From Limnephilus marmoratus (taxonomy: Eukaryota; Arthropoda; Insecta; Trichoptera; Limnephilidae): a DNA stretch of 64,000 bases. The stretch's first letter is position 1, and every line of letters starts with the position of its first letter. A program made the position numbers and the translations under genes. Shown here piece by piece: positions 1-10,608 of the stretch. Below the pieces are notes generated by a model, which saw only the letters and a list, made by a program, of their open reading frames with translations, was not told where the DNA came from and searched no databases. Location: NCBI GenBank assembly GCA_917880885.1, contig OU862918.1:1302001-1366000 (forward strand). Reading direction: 5' to 3'.

Positions 1-117
1 CACGTTCTGTGTAAGTTCTATCAAGTTCTGTTGTTATAACATTAAAGACCAGCTGCGTTATAAATCTGAAATAATCACAGAACTTGAATACAACTTACCT
101 ACACAGATTGTGAAAAT
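1..117. repeat. Hairpin (foldback) module, copy 1
   Basis: Imperfect inverted repeat opening with CACGTTCTGTG and closing with ACACAGATTGTG. The arms (GTAAGTTCTAT..AAGTTCTGTT and its complement ACAGAACTTGAATACAACTT) surround a loop of about 40 bases. The same module recurs at 6084-6190 and, more degenerate, inside the Helitron-like elements near 17093, 22372, 24565, 26841 and 29161. No coding content. It may be a MITE or a structural block of a larger element. Confidence 0.6.
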
Positions 118-249
118 TAACTTCAAATATTACTTCAAAACCCGTTAATTATGATTTTAATTGTTCCAGGCGTGTTTTCAGAAACATTGTATTCGAGGAA
201 ACAACTGTGAAAACATCGTAAACAATGCGACTAAAATTAATATAAATGT

Positions 250-585
250 GTTTTTGTTTTATTACTTTAGTTTCACACAGGAGTCATTTCATGTCATCTT
301 TGTGGACGCTTCGTATAGGAAAGGAAGGGGAGGAAGCTATGGGAAGGAAAAGGGTTTTAGGAGTGGGTAGGAATCTAGGGTTCAGTTTGTAAAGGAGTGA
401 CGGACGTATGAATCCATCCCTCCCACTGCGGTGCAAGGCAATGTTCCGAGAGAGTACGGGATGAGAAGTTAAAGGGACTTCCTCAACCACTCTCTCCCGA
501 TCCGACCTATCATGCTGCTGGTCGGCAGACGCATTAGCCACCAAGACCCGGACAACCTCACCCCATGAATCATTAGATGACTAAG
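250..585 (-). mobile_element. ~400-bp SINE-like retroposon, copy 1 (5' truncated)
   Basis: Antisense copy of the window's most abundant dispersed repeat. Read on the minus strand, the family has a head (TTGGGAGGCGGGTATGGGTA), a body with GGATGGATTCATACGTCCG, a tail with CCTCCACACAGCAT, a two-stem hairpin and poly(A). This copy keeps the body and part of the tail. Its head is missing, and the 3' hairpin is eroded next to the T-rich run at 250-270. There is no clear pol III A/B box. The frames through it are not genes. Confidence 0.7.
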
Positions 586-699
586 TCGTAGGTGAAAATA
601 TTGAAATGAACCAGAACCCACCACATCAAATGCATCACAACCATATAAAAGTTTGTTAAATCTCAATCAGACAGTCGCGAGAAAACATACTACAATAAA

Positions 700-1195
700 A
701 AAAAAACAATTTCAGAGTGTGCAATTCACACGCGGTAGAAGTGAAACCTCCAGAAAAACTAAAGTAGACAAGAGCGGGAAGGCTACGAAGAAGTGCACAA
801 AGAGGAGACCGATTTTACTATCTTATTCTCTTGCAGGCTAAATTCTATAGGTGTATGTGTTTGTCTCCTTTTATTGTCGCTATTTTTAGTTTCATCGAGT
901 TTCAAATCCAAAACGGTGCTAAAGAAGTTTTCACTTCAAAATACAAGTGTGCAGTTCACATGCAGTAGAAGTGAAACCTCAGAAAACTCTAGACAAGGGT
1001 GGGGAGACAACGAAGCACCGCGCGAAGAGGATACTGAATAGCTACGAAGCACCGTACAAAGAATAGACTGATTAGTCTATCGCATTCTCTTGCAGGCTTA
1101 ATCTTATGGATGTATGTCTTTATCTCTTTTTAATGTCGCTATTTTTCGTTTTATCGAATTTCAAATCACAACGGTGCTAAAGAAGTTTACACGTA
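700..1195 (+). repeat. ~230-bp dispersed unit, two tandem copies
   Basis: Two head-to-tail copies (about 715-945 and 946-1195) of a unit that runs from TTCACACGCGGTAGAAGTGA through CTACGAAGCACCGCACAAAG and GATGTATGTGTTTGTCTC to CATCGAGTTTCAAATCACAA. Further whole or partial copies lie at 1240-1400 (reversed), 4665-4745, 5477-5990, 6659-6830, 7635-8020, 11360-11440, 11650-11890, 12325-12385 and 48755-48865. I do not recognise the family, and no protein motif is visible. Confidence 0.65.
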
Positions 1196-1239
1196 CCCTA
1201 GTTTAATTTATGTACATTATCTCTATATTTAAATTTTTA

Positions 1240-1400
1240 AAATTAGTAAGATATTCATAATAAAAAAATGCTCGTACATCTATAGGACTTAGCCAACATC
1301 GAATAAGAGTATAATCGGTCTCCTCTTTGTGCGGTGCTTCGTAGCCACTCCTCCCACTGTATTCTACTTTATTTTCTGAAGGTTTCACTTTTAATTGCGT
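1240..1400 (-). repeat. ~230-bp dispersed unit, inverted partial copy
   Basis: Reverse complement of the unit seen at 700-1195: it contains the complements of GATGTACGAGCATTTTT and GGAGACCGATTATACTC and of the GAAGCACCGCACAAAGAGG core. It faces the two upstream tandem copies, so the local arrangement is inverted. Confidence 0.6.
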
Positions 1401-1474
1401 ACTCGGATTTTTTAAAATTGTTTCGGTTACCTATTTAGCTACCTATTCGCTTAACCTTCGCATCTTCTTTTTTC

Positions 1475-1521
1475 AATTTGGGAGGTGGGAATGGGTACCG
1501 CCGCCCCAGGAACCTTTATTG
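1475..1521 (+). mobile_element. SINE-like retroposon, copy 2, left fragment
   Basis: The first ~45 bp of the retroposon head (TTTCAATTTGGGAGG, then GGGTACCGCCGCCCC) runs up to ATTG at 1518-1521, where the palindromic element begins. The rest of the same copy resumes at 3544 with a second ATTG, so this was one retroposon before the insertion. Confidence 0.85.
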
Positions 1522-3543
1522 TGTTATGAAGCAATTCTTAAAAATGTATTATTCCGTCAAGTACTTTAAAAAAATGATAATGTTGGCGACACTCTCAGGA
1601 TTTTTGGTGTCTAGGCGAGGCGCGAGAGGGCGTTGTTCCGGTTCCGCACACTTTGATTTCGAAGCGAGAAGAGCGGCCCGCTTTGAAATCGACGAGTCAC
1701 ACATTGCGAGTAAAATGTGCTAATTGTACGAAAAAGAATTTAAGAAAGTATACGCGGGCGACAATGGATTTTTAGTGAAATCTTATTAATGGTTTTCAAA
1801 GAAAAACCCTCAAAAATCGCGAGTGAGATCGTGTTTAATCGAGTCGGGAATAATTTGGCGGCATGTTATTGTGGCCGGGGCTCACAAAGAGTAATCGGGA
1901 GTGAGCAGAACCATCCTGTCGGTAACAAGTAGTGTACGCTGGCAATAATCATTTTCCCGCGGCCGACAATCCCGTGGTGCTCGCCATTTTTGGAGAACTC
2001 GCGCCGTAAAGGAGTAAGAGTGTCGCCACCATTTGCAATAGGACCGATAGTCAGGAGAGGTTCATGGGTCCCCACCATCGGTGATCGTTCGGCTCCAGAG
2101 CCGAGGCCAGGAGAGGAAGCAGGAGGATCGGCATCCCGCGGAGGGTCATAGGATTCCGCCTGCCACAGTCGAGCGGAGTTTTACCGATTGATGGAGAGAG
2201 TTTGGGCCTCCCAATCGGTAGAAATTCACCAGGCATCTCCGGGAGAGGCCACAAGGGCCTCCAACTCGCAGCTGCAGTCCCGGGGGGGGGCAAATTGGTA
2301 GATAGTTAGAATTAGGTTGATTCAAGGTCCCGGGTGAGTCCTTTTTATATGTCATTTATTAACAGTTATTCCATTGTTATAATGTAATCGTATTTTTGTT
2401 TCATATCATAGTGTTTCCATACAAACGAAGTATTGAAAATCTGTAAGGCGCAGATGCCAATCAAATACTTCATCTCACCTCCGCTCACCCCAAATCAACT
2501 TTGATTCGAATGGAACCTTGGACGCCAATCTTCGACTATACAGTCGAAGAATGTCAATCTGCGGCAAGCATGAGACTCACCCTTCACGGCGTGGGCATTC
2601 CTATGTATCATCCCTGGAAAGGAGTGGGGTGTTGGGCTATTGCCATTAAAACCCACTTTTAAATGAACATAAGCATAGTATATTGTTTAAAGGAATAACT
2701 GTTAATAAATGACATATAAAAAAGACTCACCCGGGACCTTGAATCAACCTAATTCTAACTATCTACCAATTTGCCCCCCCCCGGACTGCAGCTGCGAGTT
2801 GGAGGCCCTTGTGGCCTCTCCCGGAGACGCCTGGTGTGAATTTCTACCGATTGGGAGGCCCAAACTCTCTCCATCAATCGGTAAAACTCCGCTCGACTGT
2901 GGCAGGCGGAATCCTATGACCCTCCGCGGGATGCCGATCCTCCTGCTTCCTCTCCTGGCCTCGGCTCTGGAGCCGAACGATCACCGATGGTGGGGACCCA
3001 TGAACCTCTCCTGACTATCGGTCCTATTGCAAATGGTGGCGACACTCTTACTCCTTTACGGCGCGAGTTCTCCAAAAATGGCGAGCACCACGGGATTGTC
3101 GGCCGCGGGAAAATGATTATTGCCAGCGTACACTACTTGTTACCGACAGGATGGCTCTGCTCACTCCCGATTACTCTTTGTGAGCCCCGGCCACAATAAC
3201 ATGCCGCCGAATTATTCCCGACTCGATTAAACACGATCTCACTCGCGATTTTTGAGGGTTTTTCTTTGAAAACCATTAATAAGATTTCACTAAAAATCCA
3301 TTGTCGCCCGCGTATACTTTCTTAAATTCTTTTTCGTACAATTAGCACATTTTACTCGCAATGTGTGACTCGTCGATTCCAAAGCGGGCCGCTCTTCTCG
3401 CTTCGAAATCAAAGTGTGCGGAACCGGAACAACGCCCTCTCGCGCCTCGCCTAGACACCAAAAATCCTGAGAGTGTCGCCAACATTATCATTTTTTTAAA
3501 GTACTTGACGGAATAATACATTTTTAAGAATTGCTTCATAACA
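1522..3543. mobile_element. 2,022-bp palindromic transposon with ~850-bp inverted arms
   Basis: The left arm (1522-2372) and right arm (2692-3543) are near-perfect inverted copies around a 319-bp spacer. The element begins TGTTATGAAGCAATTC, ends with the exact complement, and is flanked by a 4-bp duplication ATTG (1518-1521 and 3544-3547) in a formerly continuous retroposon. The arms differ at scattered bases (for example TTTGAAATCGAC at 1682 against a GATTCC variant in the other arm), so this is not a simple assembly mirror. The arms are GC-richer than the surroundings, and the mirrored frames at 2051-2293 and 2709-3014 follow from the palindrome. No transposase motif is visible. TGT..ACA ends with a 4-bp duplication fit Ginger-type DNA transposons or an LTR-element derivative; the superfamily is unresolved. 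Confidence 0.85.
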
Positions 3544-3842
3544 ATTGGATAACCAACACCTCTGCCATAGGTCACCCCAAGTGGTTCGCTACGTTTGGTG
3601 ATTTAGCAGGGGTGCCCGGGTTCATGGGGTGAGGTGTGTCTAGGTCTTGGAGGCGGATAACCAGGACACACGGAACCCCAGATTCCTACCCACCCCTTAA
3701 GCCATCTTCCTTCCCAGAACTCTCCCCTCCTTCCTTTCCTTTAAAAAACCCTCCACACAGCATCCTCAAAGATGACATAGGCCCTGAGGAAAATAATTTC
3801 CCTCAGGGCCTCCTGTGTGGAGCTCATGTAAAAAAAAAAAAA
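3544..3842 (+). mobile_element. SINE-like retroposon, copy 2, right fragment
   Basis: Continues copy 2 after the palindromic insertion: GGATAACCAACACCTCTGCC, a body shortened by an internal deletion, CCTCCACACAGCATCC, the nested 3' hairpin and a poly(A) run of 13 near 3830-3842. The hairpin has an outer stem CTCCACACAG/CTGTGTGGAG and an inner stem GCCCTGAGG/CCTCAGGGC. Sense orientation is plus. Confidence 0.85.
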
Positions 3843-4505
3843 ATCTTCAGGGTATGAAATTTAACTGATCAACAATGTTTTTAGTTTTTTTTTTGCATCA
3901 GTAACTGATATAATAAAAGAGGCTAGATTTCGCAAAGCACGCGGAACTTTTATTATATCTGCTTTGTTCCGTTCGAACCAATCTCACGCACACCAACGAA
4001 ATTCAAAACAATAAACGCACACAACTTAGCTGCTGCCGACCGGAAACCCCACCTCACATTCCTTACCCCTCACCCGCACAGCTGTGATGGCATTGTGAGT
4101 GTAGCGTCTAGCATCTTGTCGGAACTCGTGCATATAGGTATCTACCTACCCAAGCAAATAGGCCACTTGCATAGATTTCATAACGACTTGGAAAAAATCG
4201 TGTGGATAGATTTTTTTACCAAGATTACGAAAATGTTAGTAATTTTTTTTTAGAAATGTACAGTTTATTTTTTTTTAAATAAATAAATCCATTATTTAAT
4301 CCCTTGACGTCACTACATGAAAATTTCCCGTCGCTTAAAATGTTCCTATTAATTTTGTAAATTTCCACACTGATTTTTTTTTTTTTATATGGCAGCACAT
4401 TGATTTCAGACGAATTTTTTAACTTGACATTTATCGTTCACTAGATTTATTGTTTGTTCTCTGCGAACTTATTATTTGGTTTCTTTGTGACAAATGTTAT
4501 GAAGA
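3843..4505. other. AT-rich intergenic DNA
   Basis: No frame with a recognisable domain, no RNA gene and no clear repeat boundaries. Contains several T and A runs and a moderately GC-rich patch at 4020-4140 that I cannot assign. Confidence 0.5.
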
Positions 4506-5990
4506 GAACTCCTACATTTTATTTTATTTATTCTCCTTTAAACTAAACTTCGACAGATTGAGACGAATGCAGATTGAAACGAATCAGTTGTAGGATAATT
4601 ATTGTAGGGTTAATTTATTATAATATTGTTTCCAAGTTTAAATTACTTTATTCCACGAGGCACCGCACTCTGAGAAGTCTAATAAATTACGAAGCACTGC
4701 ACAAAGAGGACACCGTTTAGTCTATCTAATTCTTTTGGAGATGTTATTTCACTTCATTCCTAGCATTTAGTGGCGACCGGGTACGACGTATATCGCCTTT
4801 CATTCCTAGCCTTTAGTGGCGACCGATCGCGTTGGCAAAAAACGTTGCCGGCTCATTTAAACGCCCATACAAGACTTGAGGTGCACGCGGCGGTGGCGTG
4901 ATTTTGACAAATTTTGTCGTGATCAATCGTAGTATCGTATACCGAGCATTGACGTCCGTGCAATTTGGAGTATATTTGGCGACCGACCATTTTAGTGTCT
5001 TAATTACAATACAGTTTTGATTTTACGGTTAATGCAATGAAACGGAACAAAAGAATTGAAAGAATAACAGAAATGCAATATCAAGATTATTCTTCGGAGT
5101 CATACCTATGACGTGGAATACAGATAATCTGAGGTGCTTGTCTTCAATTAATAATTCTTCTTTTTGGTCGTTTATACGGTCAAATTTACTTCTTTAAAAT
5201 TCCCTATTCTTATTTTACAGGAGTTCACTTACTCTGACGGTGATGGTTGGATACGACCCAAATCCCAAATTCATGCAGATTTCAAAGGTTTCAGATAGCG
5301 GATGTGTGAAACAAAAGGCGAGCTCACCGATTAATTTTAATCGAAAAAATAAAAATAAAATTGCATGGTTGATTCATCTAATCAAAACGACCCTCGTACA
5401 TTGTTTCCACAAAACTTCAACGTGTTGACCAAATCCAAGAAGAAAATTAATATAGAAATAACGAAAAATAAATACAGGTCGCTGTTCACATGCCGTAGAA
5501 ATGAAACCTTCAGAAAACTAAAGTAGGCAAGAGTGGGTAGGATACGAAGAACCGCATAAAGAGGAGACCGATTATTCTATCTTAGGGGGCATACATTAAT
5601 TGAGCTAAAAATTGGGGTGGGGGGTCCAGTAAAATCTCACCAAATCTTGAACAGTTTTTCAGCATATTGTCGCGATCATATTTTCCACAACGGGGGGGGG
5701 GGGGCGAAACGGGATAGCATTGGGCGGGATGGGATAGGGTGGGACCCCAGATACACAACTGATGTCTCGTGAGGGGAGAGGGGGGGACCTCAAATCTCAC
5801 AAAGGGGGGGGGGGGGTGTTTAAATTGGAAAATTAACTGCTCACGTAATTAATGTATGCCCCAATATTCTCTCGCAGTCTAAATCCTATAGATGTATGTG
5901 TTTGCCTCTTTTGAGTGTCGCTAATTTTCGTTTCATCGAGTGTCAAATCACAACGGTATTGATGTTTTTACTTCAAAGGAGTTCGACTGC
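4506..5990 (+). repeat. Large duplicated block, copy A (includes a MITE)
   Basis: From the ATTTATTCTCCTTTAAACT motif onward this block is repeated at about 6826-7870: shared landmarks are TATCGTATACCGAGCATTGA, GAAACGGAACAAAA and TTTTACAGGAGTTCACTTAC, in the same order and spacing. It ends in a ~230-bp unit that the MITE at 5585-5862 splits. Divergence between the copies is clearly visible, so the duplication is not recent. The internal frames (for example 5240-5428) show no family resemblance. Confidence 0.6.
5585..5862. mobile_element. MITE with G-rich interior
   Basis: Terminal inverted repeats GGGGGCATACATTAATT (5585) and AATTAATGTATGCCCC (ending 5862) bound a 278-bp insert that interrupts a ~230-bp dispersed unit (CTATCTTA before it, TATTCTCTCGCAG after). 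It contains G runs of 12-14. It is non-coding. G-starting termini and a possible 3-bp TA-rich duplication suggest PIF/Harbinger, but the duplication is eroded. Confidence 0.7.
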
Positions 5991-6083
5991 CAGATTTTTG
6001 TTTTTATTTCGAAAAGGGCTTAGGACAGGTCGTTTTAAAAATTTGACAGAATCATCAAAAATTAAAAATTTGATGTTAATTTT

Positions 6084-6190
6084 CACGTTCTGTGTAAGTG
6101 CTATTCAAGTTCTGTTATAAAATTAAAGAGCAATTTGCGTTATAAATCTGAAATTATCACAGAACTTGAATAGAACTTACACAGATTGTG
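6084..6190. repeat. Hairpin (foldback) module, best copy
   Basis: Nearly perfect inverted repeat. The left arm, CTGTGTAAGT then CTATTCAAGTTCTGTTAT, pairs with ACAGAACTTGAATAGAACTT and ACACAG. The stem is about 30 bp and the loop about 40 bases. It starts a block (6084-6830) that repeats the layout of 1-900: hairpin, TTTTCAGAAACA..GTATTCGAGGAAAC, retroposon, ~230-bp unit. Confidence 0.75.
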
Positions 6191-6349
6191 GAAATTAACT
6201 TAAAATATTTGATGAATCTGTAATTTTTTTTAACAACCCGTTAATTATAATTATAATTGTTTGAGGCATATTTTCAGAAACAATGTATTCGAGGAAACCA
6301 ACTGTGAAAACATCGAAAACAATGCGACTAAATTTAATATAAATGTGTG

Positions 6350-6530
6350 TTTTTTTTTTTTTTACTTTAGCCTCACACGGGAGGCCCTCAATAAAATAAT
6401 TACCTCAGGGCCTACGTCATCTTTGAGGACGCTGCGTGTAGGAAAGGAAGTGGAAGAAGCTATGGGAAGGAAAAGGGTTTAAGGGGTGACAAACCTCACC
6501 CCATGAATCAGTAGATGACTAAGTCGTAGG
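6350..6530 (-). mobile_element. SINE-like retroposon, copy 3 (internally deleted)
   Basis: A poly(T) run of ~14 (the antisense poly(A) tail), then the 3' hairpin, the CTCC..GCAT tail and the AAAGGAAG/GGGAAGGAAAAGGG body. It then jumps to the CACCCCATGAATC segment with the middle missing. It occupies the position equivalent to copy 1 in the duplicated block. Confidence 0.75.
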
Positions 6531-6825
6531 CTAAAATATTTAAATGAAGTTAGTGAACCAGAACCCACCACATCAAATGCATCACAACCATATAAAAGTT
6601 TGTTAAATCCTAATCAGACAGTCGCGAGTAAAAATACTACAATAAAAAATCAATTTCAGAGTGTGCAATTCACACGCGGTAGAAGTGAAACCTCCAGAAA
6701 ACTAAAGTAGACAAGAGCGGGAAGGCTACGAAGAAGTGCACAAAGAGGAGACCGATTATACTATCTCATTCTCTTGCAGGCTAAATTCTATAGGTGTATG
6801 TGTTTGTCTCCTTTTATTGTTTTTT

Positions 6826-8010
6826 TTTATTTTATTTATTCTCCTTTAAACTTAACTTCGACAGATTGAGACGAATGCAGATTGAAACGAATCAGTTGTA
6901 GGATAATTATTGTAGGGTTAACTTTAGTGGCATATTCTGCATTTCACGACTAGCTTAAAGTGACGTTCGGAAACAACCTTGCCGGTTCACTTCAATTCCC
7001 GTACGAGATTTTAGTAGCACGCGGCGGCGAGTTATTTGCAACGTTGCCGCACATACTTGGCCGGTTGCCTCGAATGTTTTATCTTTTCAAAATTTGTCAT
7101 GATCAATCGTATTATCGTATACCGAGCATTGACGTCCGTGCTGCTTAGAGTGTATTTGACGACCGACTATTTTAGTTTATTAATTAAAATACAGGATTGA
7201 TTACTGTTGATGCACTGAAACGGAACAAAATAATTGAAAGAATAACAGAATACCCATACCAAGATTACTCTTAGGAGTCAAACCAACCCTCTAACGTAGA
7301 ATTCAGATACTTTGATATGTGTGCCTTTAATTAATAATTCTTCTCTTCGATCGTTTTTACGGTCAAATTTACTTCTTTAAAATTCTATTTTAAATCCATA
7401 TTCTTATTTTACAGGAGTTCACTTACTCTGACGGTGATGGTGGGATACTACCTAAATCCCTAATTGACACAGATTTAAGGTTTCAGACAGCGGATGTGTG
7501 AAACAAAAGCGAGCTCACCAATTAATTTTAATCGAAAAATTAATATAAAATTCTGAAAACGACCTTCGTACATTTCCAAAAATTGTATTGACTAAATCCA
7601 AGAAGAAAATTGGTATAGAAATAACAAAAACATACAGTGCACAGTTTACACGCCGTAGAAATGAAACCTTCAGAAAACTAAAGTAAACAAAAGTGGGTAG
7701 GCTACGAAGCACCGCACAAAGAGGAGACCGATTGTTCTATCTTATTCTATCGCAGGCTAAATTCTATAGATATATGTTTTTGCCTCATAGTGTCGCTATT
7801 TTTCGTTTCATTGAGTTTCAAATCTCAACGGTACTAGACGATTTGCAGGTGCTAGAAGTTTACACTTCAAAGTACAAATGTGCAGTCACACGCGGTAGAA
7901 GTGAAACCTCAGAAAACTAAAGAAGACAAGAGCGAAGAAGCTACGAAGCACCGCATGAAGGGGAGATCGAATAGCTACGAAGCACCGCACAAAGAGAAGA
8001 CCGATTAGTC
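6826..8010 (+). repeat. Large duplicated block, copy B, ending in ~230-bp units
   Basis: Second copy of the block at 4506-5990, colinear but lacking the MITE and with small indels. It runs into two ~230-bp units (7635-7860 and 7880-8010), the second with a partial repeat of GAAGCACCGCACAAAGAG. No coding evidence. Confidence 0.6.
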
Positions 8011-8014
8011 TGTC

Positions 8015-8060
8015 TAATCTCTTCTACTTATCACTCAGAAGTGATAAGTATAAGAGATTA
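8015..8060. repeat. Short hairpin
   Basis: Inverted repeat with 21-bp arms (TAATCTCTT..ACTTATCACT and its complement), one mismatch and a 4-base loop. It abuts the left end of the Tc1-like element. Confidence 0.8.
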
Positions 8061-8066
8061 TTAGAA

Positions 8067-8645
8067 TGGCCAAATTATTAGACGCAATGCAAGATTTCAT
8101 GTAAAATATTAATTACCGGGTGATATTGTACCGTTTTATTATTTTAGATTGATTTGTTTTTTTTTTATTTTTATATTATCTAATCAATTACCGATTAATT
8201 TGACATAAATAAAACAGCATTAATTTAGAAAAGCATAAGTTTATTAAGTTTTAAAGAAAAGTGAAATTAATGTTAGATCGCCTTTTCCTACGCATAATGA
8301 AAATAGTCCAATTACTTTTTTAAAACACTGCATACAAAATAACCTAATAACTGAGTAATATAAAACTGTTAAACAAACAACCACAGTCCATAGAGTCTCA
8401 GAAACACGTCCGTACCTGACTCGATTCCGATCGCGACTGATACAGGTTTGTACTTTTTTACGTTCATGTATCACTTTGTCAACACAGTGTTGCCATATGT
8501 TAAAAATAAATACAAATACGTAGTCTACAACAATTCTTTTAAATAAAAATCAATAATATTGTAGTTTAAATATACCATTATTGCATAAAAACTCTCAAGA
8601 AACATAAAATTACAAAAAAATACAGTGCGTCTAATAATTTGGCCA
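8067..8645. mobile_element. Tc1/mariner-like non-autonomous element
   Basis: Perfect 20-bp terminal inverted repeats, TGGCCAAATTATTAGACGCA at 8067-8086 and its complement at 8626-8645. The right end continues GGGACTG, which fits the CAGTCCCTGGCCA end of Tc1-like transposons; the left outer bases are lost. The ~580-bp interior contains a 76-residue minus-strand frame (8244-8474) with no motif I can assign, so transposase remains are not demonstrated. Confidence 0.75.
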
Positions 8646-8654
8646 GGGACTGTA

Positions 8655-10147
8655 AATAGGTTCTTTTTTCTTTTTTTTTCTTTTTTCATTCATAGTGTAA
8701 TAATAAGTTTTGTTAATTATTTTAAGTTATAGATACTTACTTACCTGCTAATTTAGTTTTTTTTTAATAAAGGATTTTATTAAAAGTGTCACTTTTTCAA
8801 TTTGTATACATTCATACTTCAACTAATTAAGCATGCGTAATAATTTTACAATAATTATATTTTGTTATTTATTATATTTTGTTCAGGTTTTATGAGAAGT
8901 GTTTTCGTCGCGCGTCGTCTTAATCATTATGAGTGATAAACATGCTGATTAAGTGAAACATCTATAGCCCCGTTATGATTTGGATTTCAGATGAAACGGA
9001 AATGACGATTACTGCACCTGCGACGCATCGACTGCGCTTATTCATCGCTTTGATTATGATGTCACTTTTAAATGCCCCTATTGGTTACGATATGAAACAG
9101 AAATTACGCTGGTCTGTGCTCATTCGTCGCTTTGATTATGACCTGACTTTTCAAGTATTGGTTGAGATTGTTTTGGTAATGTTTGGCTTCTACCGCGTAT
9201 AAACTACACTCAAATTTTTATTTATAAAAGATTTTATGTGTCTTTTTTTCTATTTTTTTATCTATTCATAGATCAACTAATTCACCATGGGTTTTAATTG
9301 TTTTCGTAACCCCCTATCCAGTCATTTTTGTAATTTATTTTTAATAAACGATTTGCAGGAAAAAGTATTTTGAGTGTTATTCTTTTGAATTCACTGGCGA
9401 AGAATTCAGAGAATGAATTTTATTTTATTAAAATTTATCGATGGAAGTATGAATTTGTACTTTTCAAGCGTGGAACAATCTGATGGATTTTATTGTCAGT
9501 TAATTTAATCATTTTGTATAATGCCATTGGTTCCCGCCCAGTCATCGCCCGTCGAGATTTCGATTCCTCGATTTTCTTCGTTCTCCATCACTGAACAATC
9601 AACCATCATCTACTGCTATAGTGCTGGCAGTAGGAGATTTCAAAATAGCGACAGGTTATTCTTAACCCGAGATATTTATTTTTAAGTGAAATTTCTTTAG
9701 CGCCGTTAGCGACTTGAAATTCTAATGAAACAGAAATGCGTCACGAAAAGTTATTATTATTTTAATATAATAGTTAATTAGTTCTAATATAATAGGTACG
9801 GTAAATCCAACCTTTTTGCAAAATTAATACCCAATCTTCAAACCACACAAAATGAAAATGAACCGCACCAAGAAGAATGCATAATTATTAATAGGTATGA
9901 TGACCCAATGTATAGCAAAAGGTGCACCAGAATTCGACGACAAAATATGTATAAAATCATCCTTCACTAACTAACTAACCATAACACCGTTTCCCGCAGG
10001 GGTAGGCAGAGAGGACGGACCGCCAAACAACTCGGTCTTGGCACACACTCCTTGCCTCATTCACATTCATACATCGTCTCACACATCCTCTTCTATTATT
10101 TTGACTCTTGACGCAGCCCGAATCAAGTAGGTATCTGATTCACCTGG
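8655..10147. other. AT-rich intergenic DNA
   Basis: No gene is supported. Two weak direct copies, ~81 bp apart, of a segment with TCGCTTTGATTATGA and GATATGAAACAGAAAT occur at 8960-9165. Around 9978-10100 the string CCCGCAGGGGTAGGCAGAG resembles antisense LINE 3' regions common in insects, but it is too short to call. Confidence 0.45.
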
Positions 10148-10608
10148 TCTTGTCATTTTTTTTATATTAGCTCCAGTCAGAAGGCCATGAGAAAAATAAT
10201 TTCCCTCAGGCCCTATGTCATCTTAGGGGATGCAGTGAGGAGGGTCTTTTTAAGCAAGAGAAGGATAGGAAGTTCTGGGAAGGAAAAAGGTATTAGAGAT
10301 GGGTAGGAATCAGAGGTTTGGTGTGTCCAGGAGTGACGGACGTATGAATCCATCCCTCCAACAGCTGTGCAAAGCGATGGGTCGAGAGAGTCCTGCTGAA
10401 AAGGTCGAAATGCCTCCCTCAACCAGTCTCTCTCCAACACGCAGTAGCTGGGCAGGCGCATCCGCTACCAAGACCTCACCCAATGAGTTCGGGCACCCCT
10501 GCTAAGTCACCAAACGTAGTGAACCACTTCGGGGTGACCTATCGCAGAGGTGTTGGTTATCCAATAAATGGTTCCCGGGGCGGCGGTACCCATACCCGTC
10601 TCCCAAAT
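10148..10608 (-). mobile_element. SINE-like retroposon, copy 4 (nearly full length)
   Basis: Antisense copy with a poly(T) start, inner hairpin GAGAAAAATAATTTCCCTC, the body and the complete head, ending CGCCTCCC-type sequence plus AAATTGAAA near 10608. Immediately beyond the head a LINE reverse-transcriptase frame reads in the same direction, an arrangement repeated at 13021-13865. Confidence 0.8.

Noticed and set aside
2051..3014. Similar frames on opposite strands (2051-2293 and 2709-3014) as a conserved gene pair
   Set aside because: They are mirror images caused by the palindromic element.
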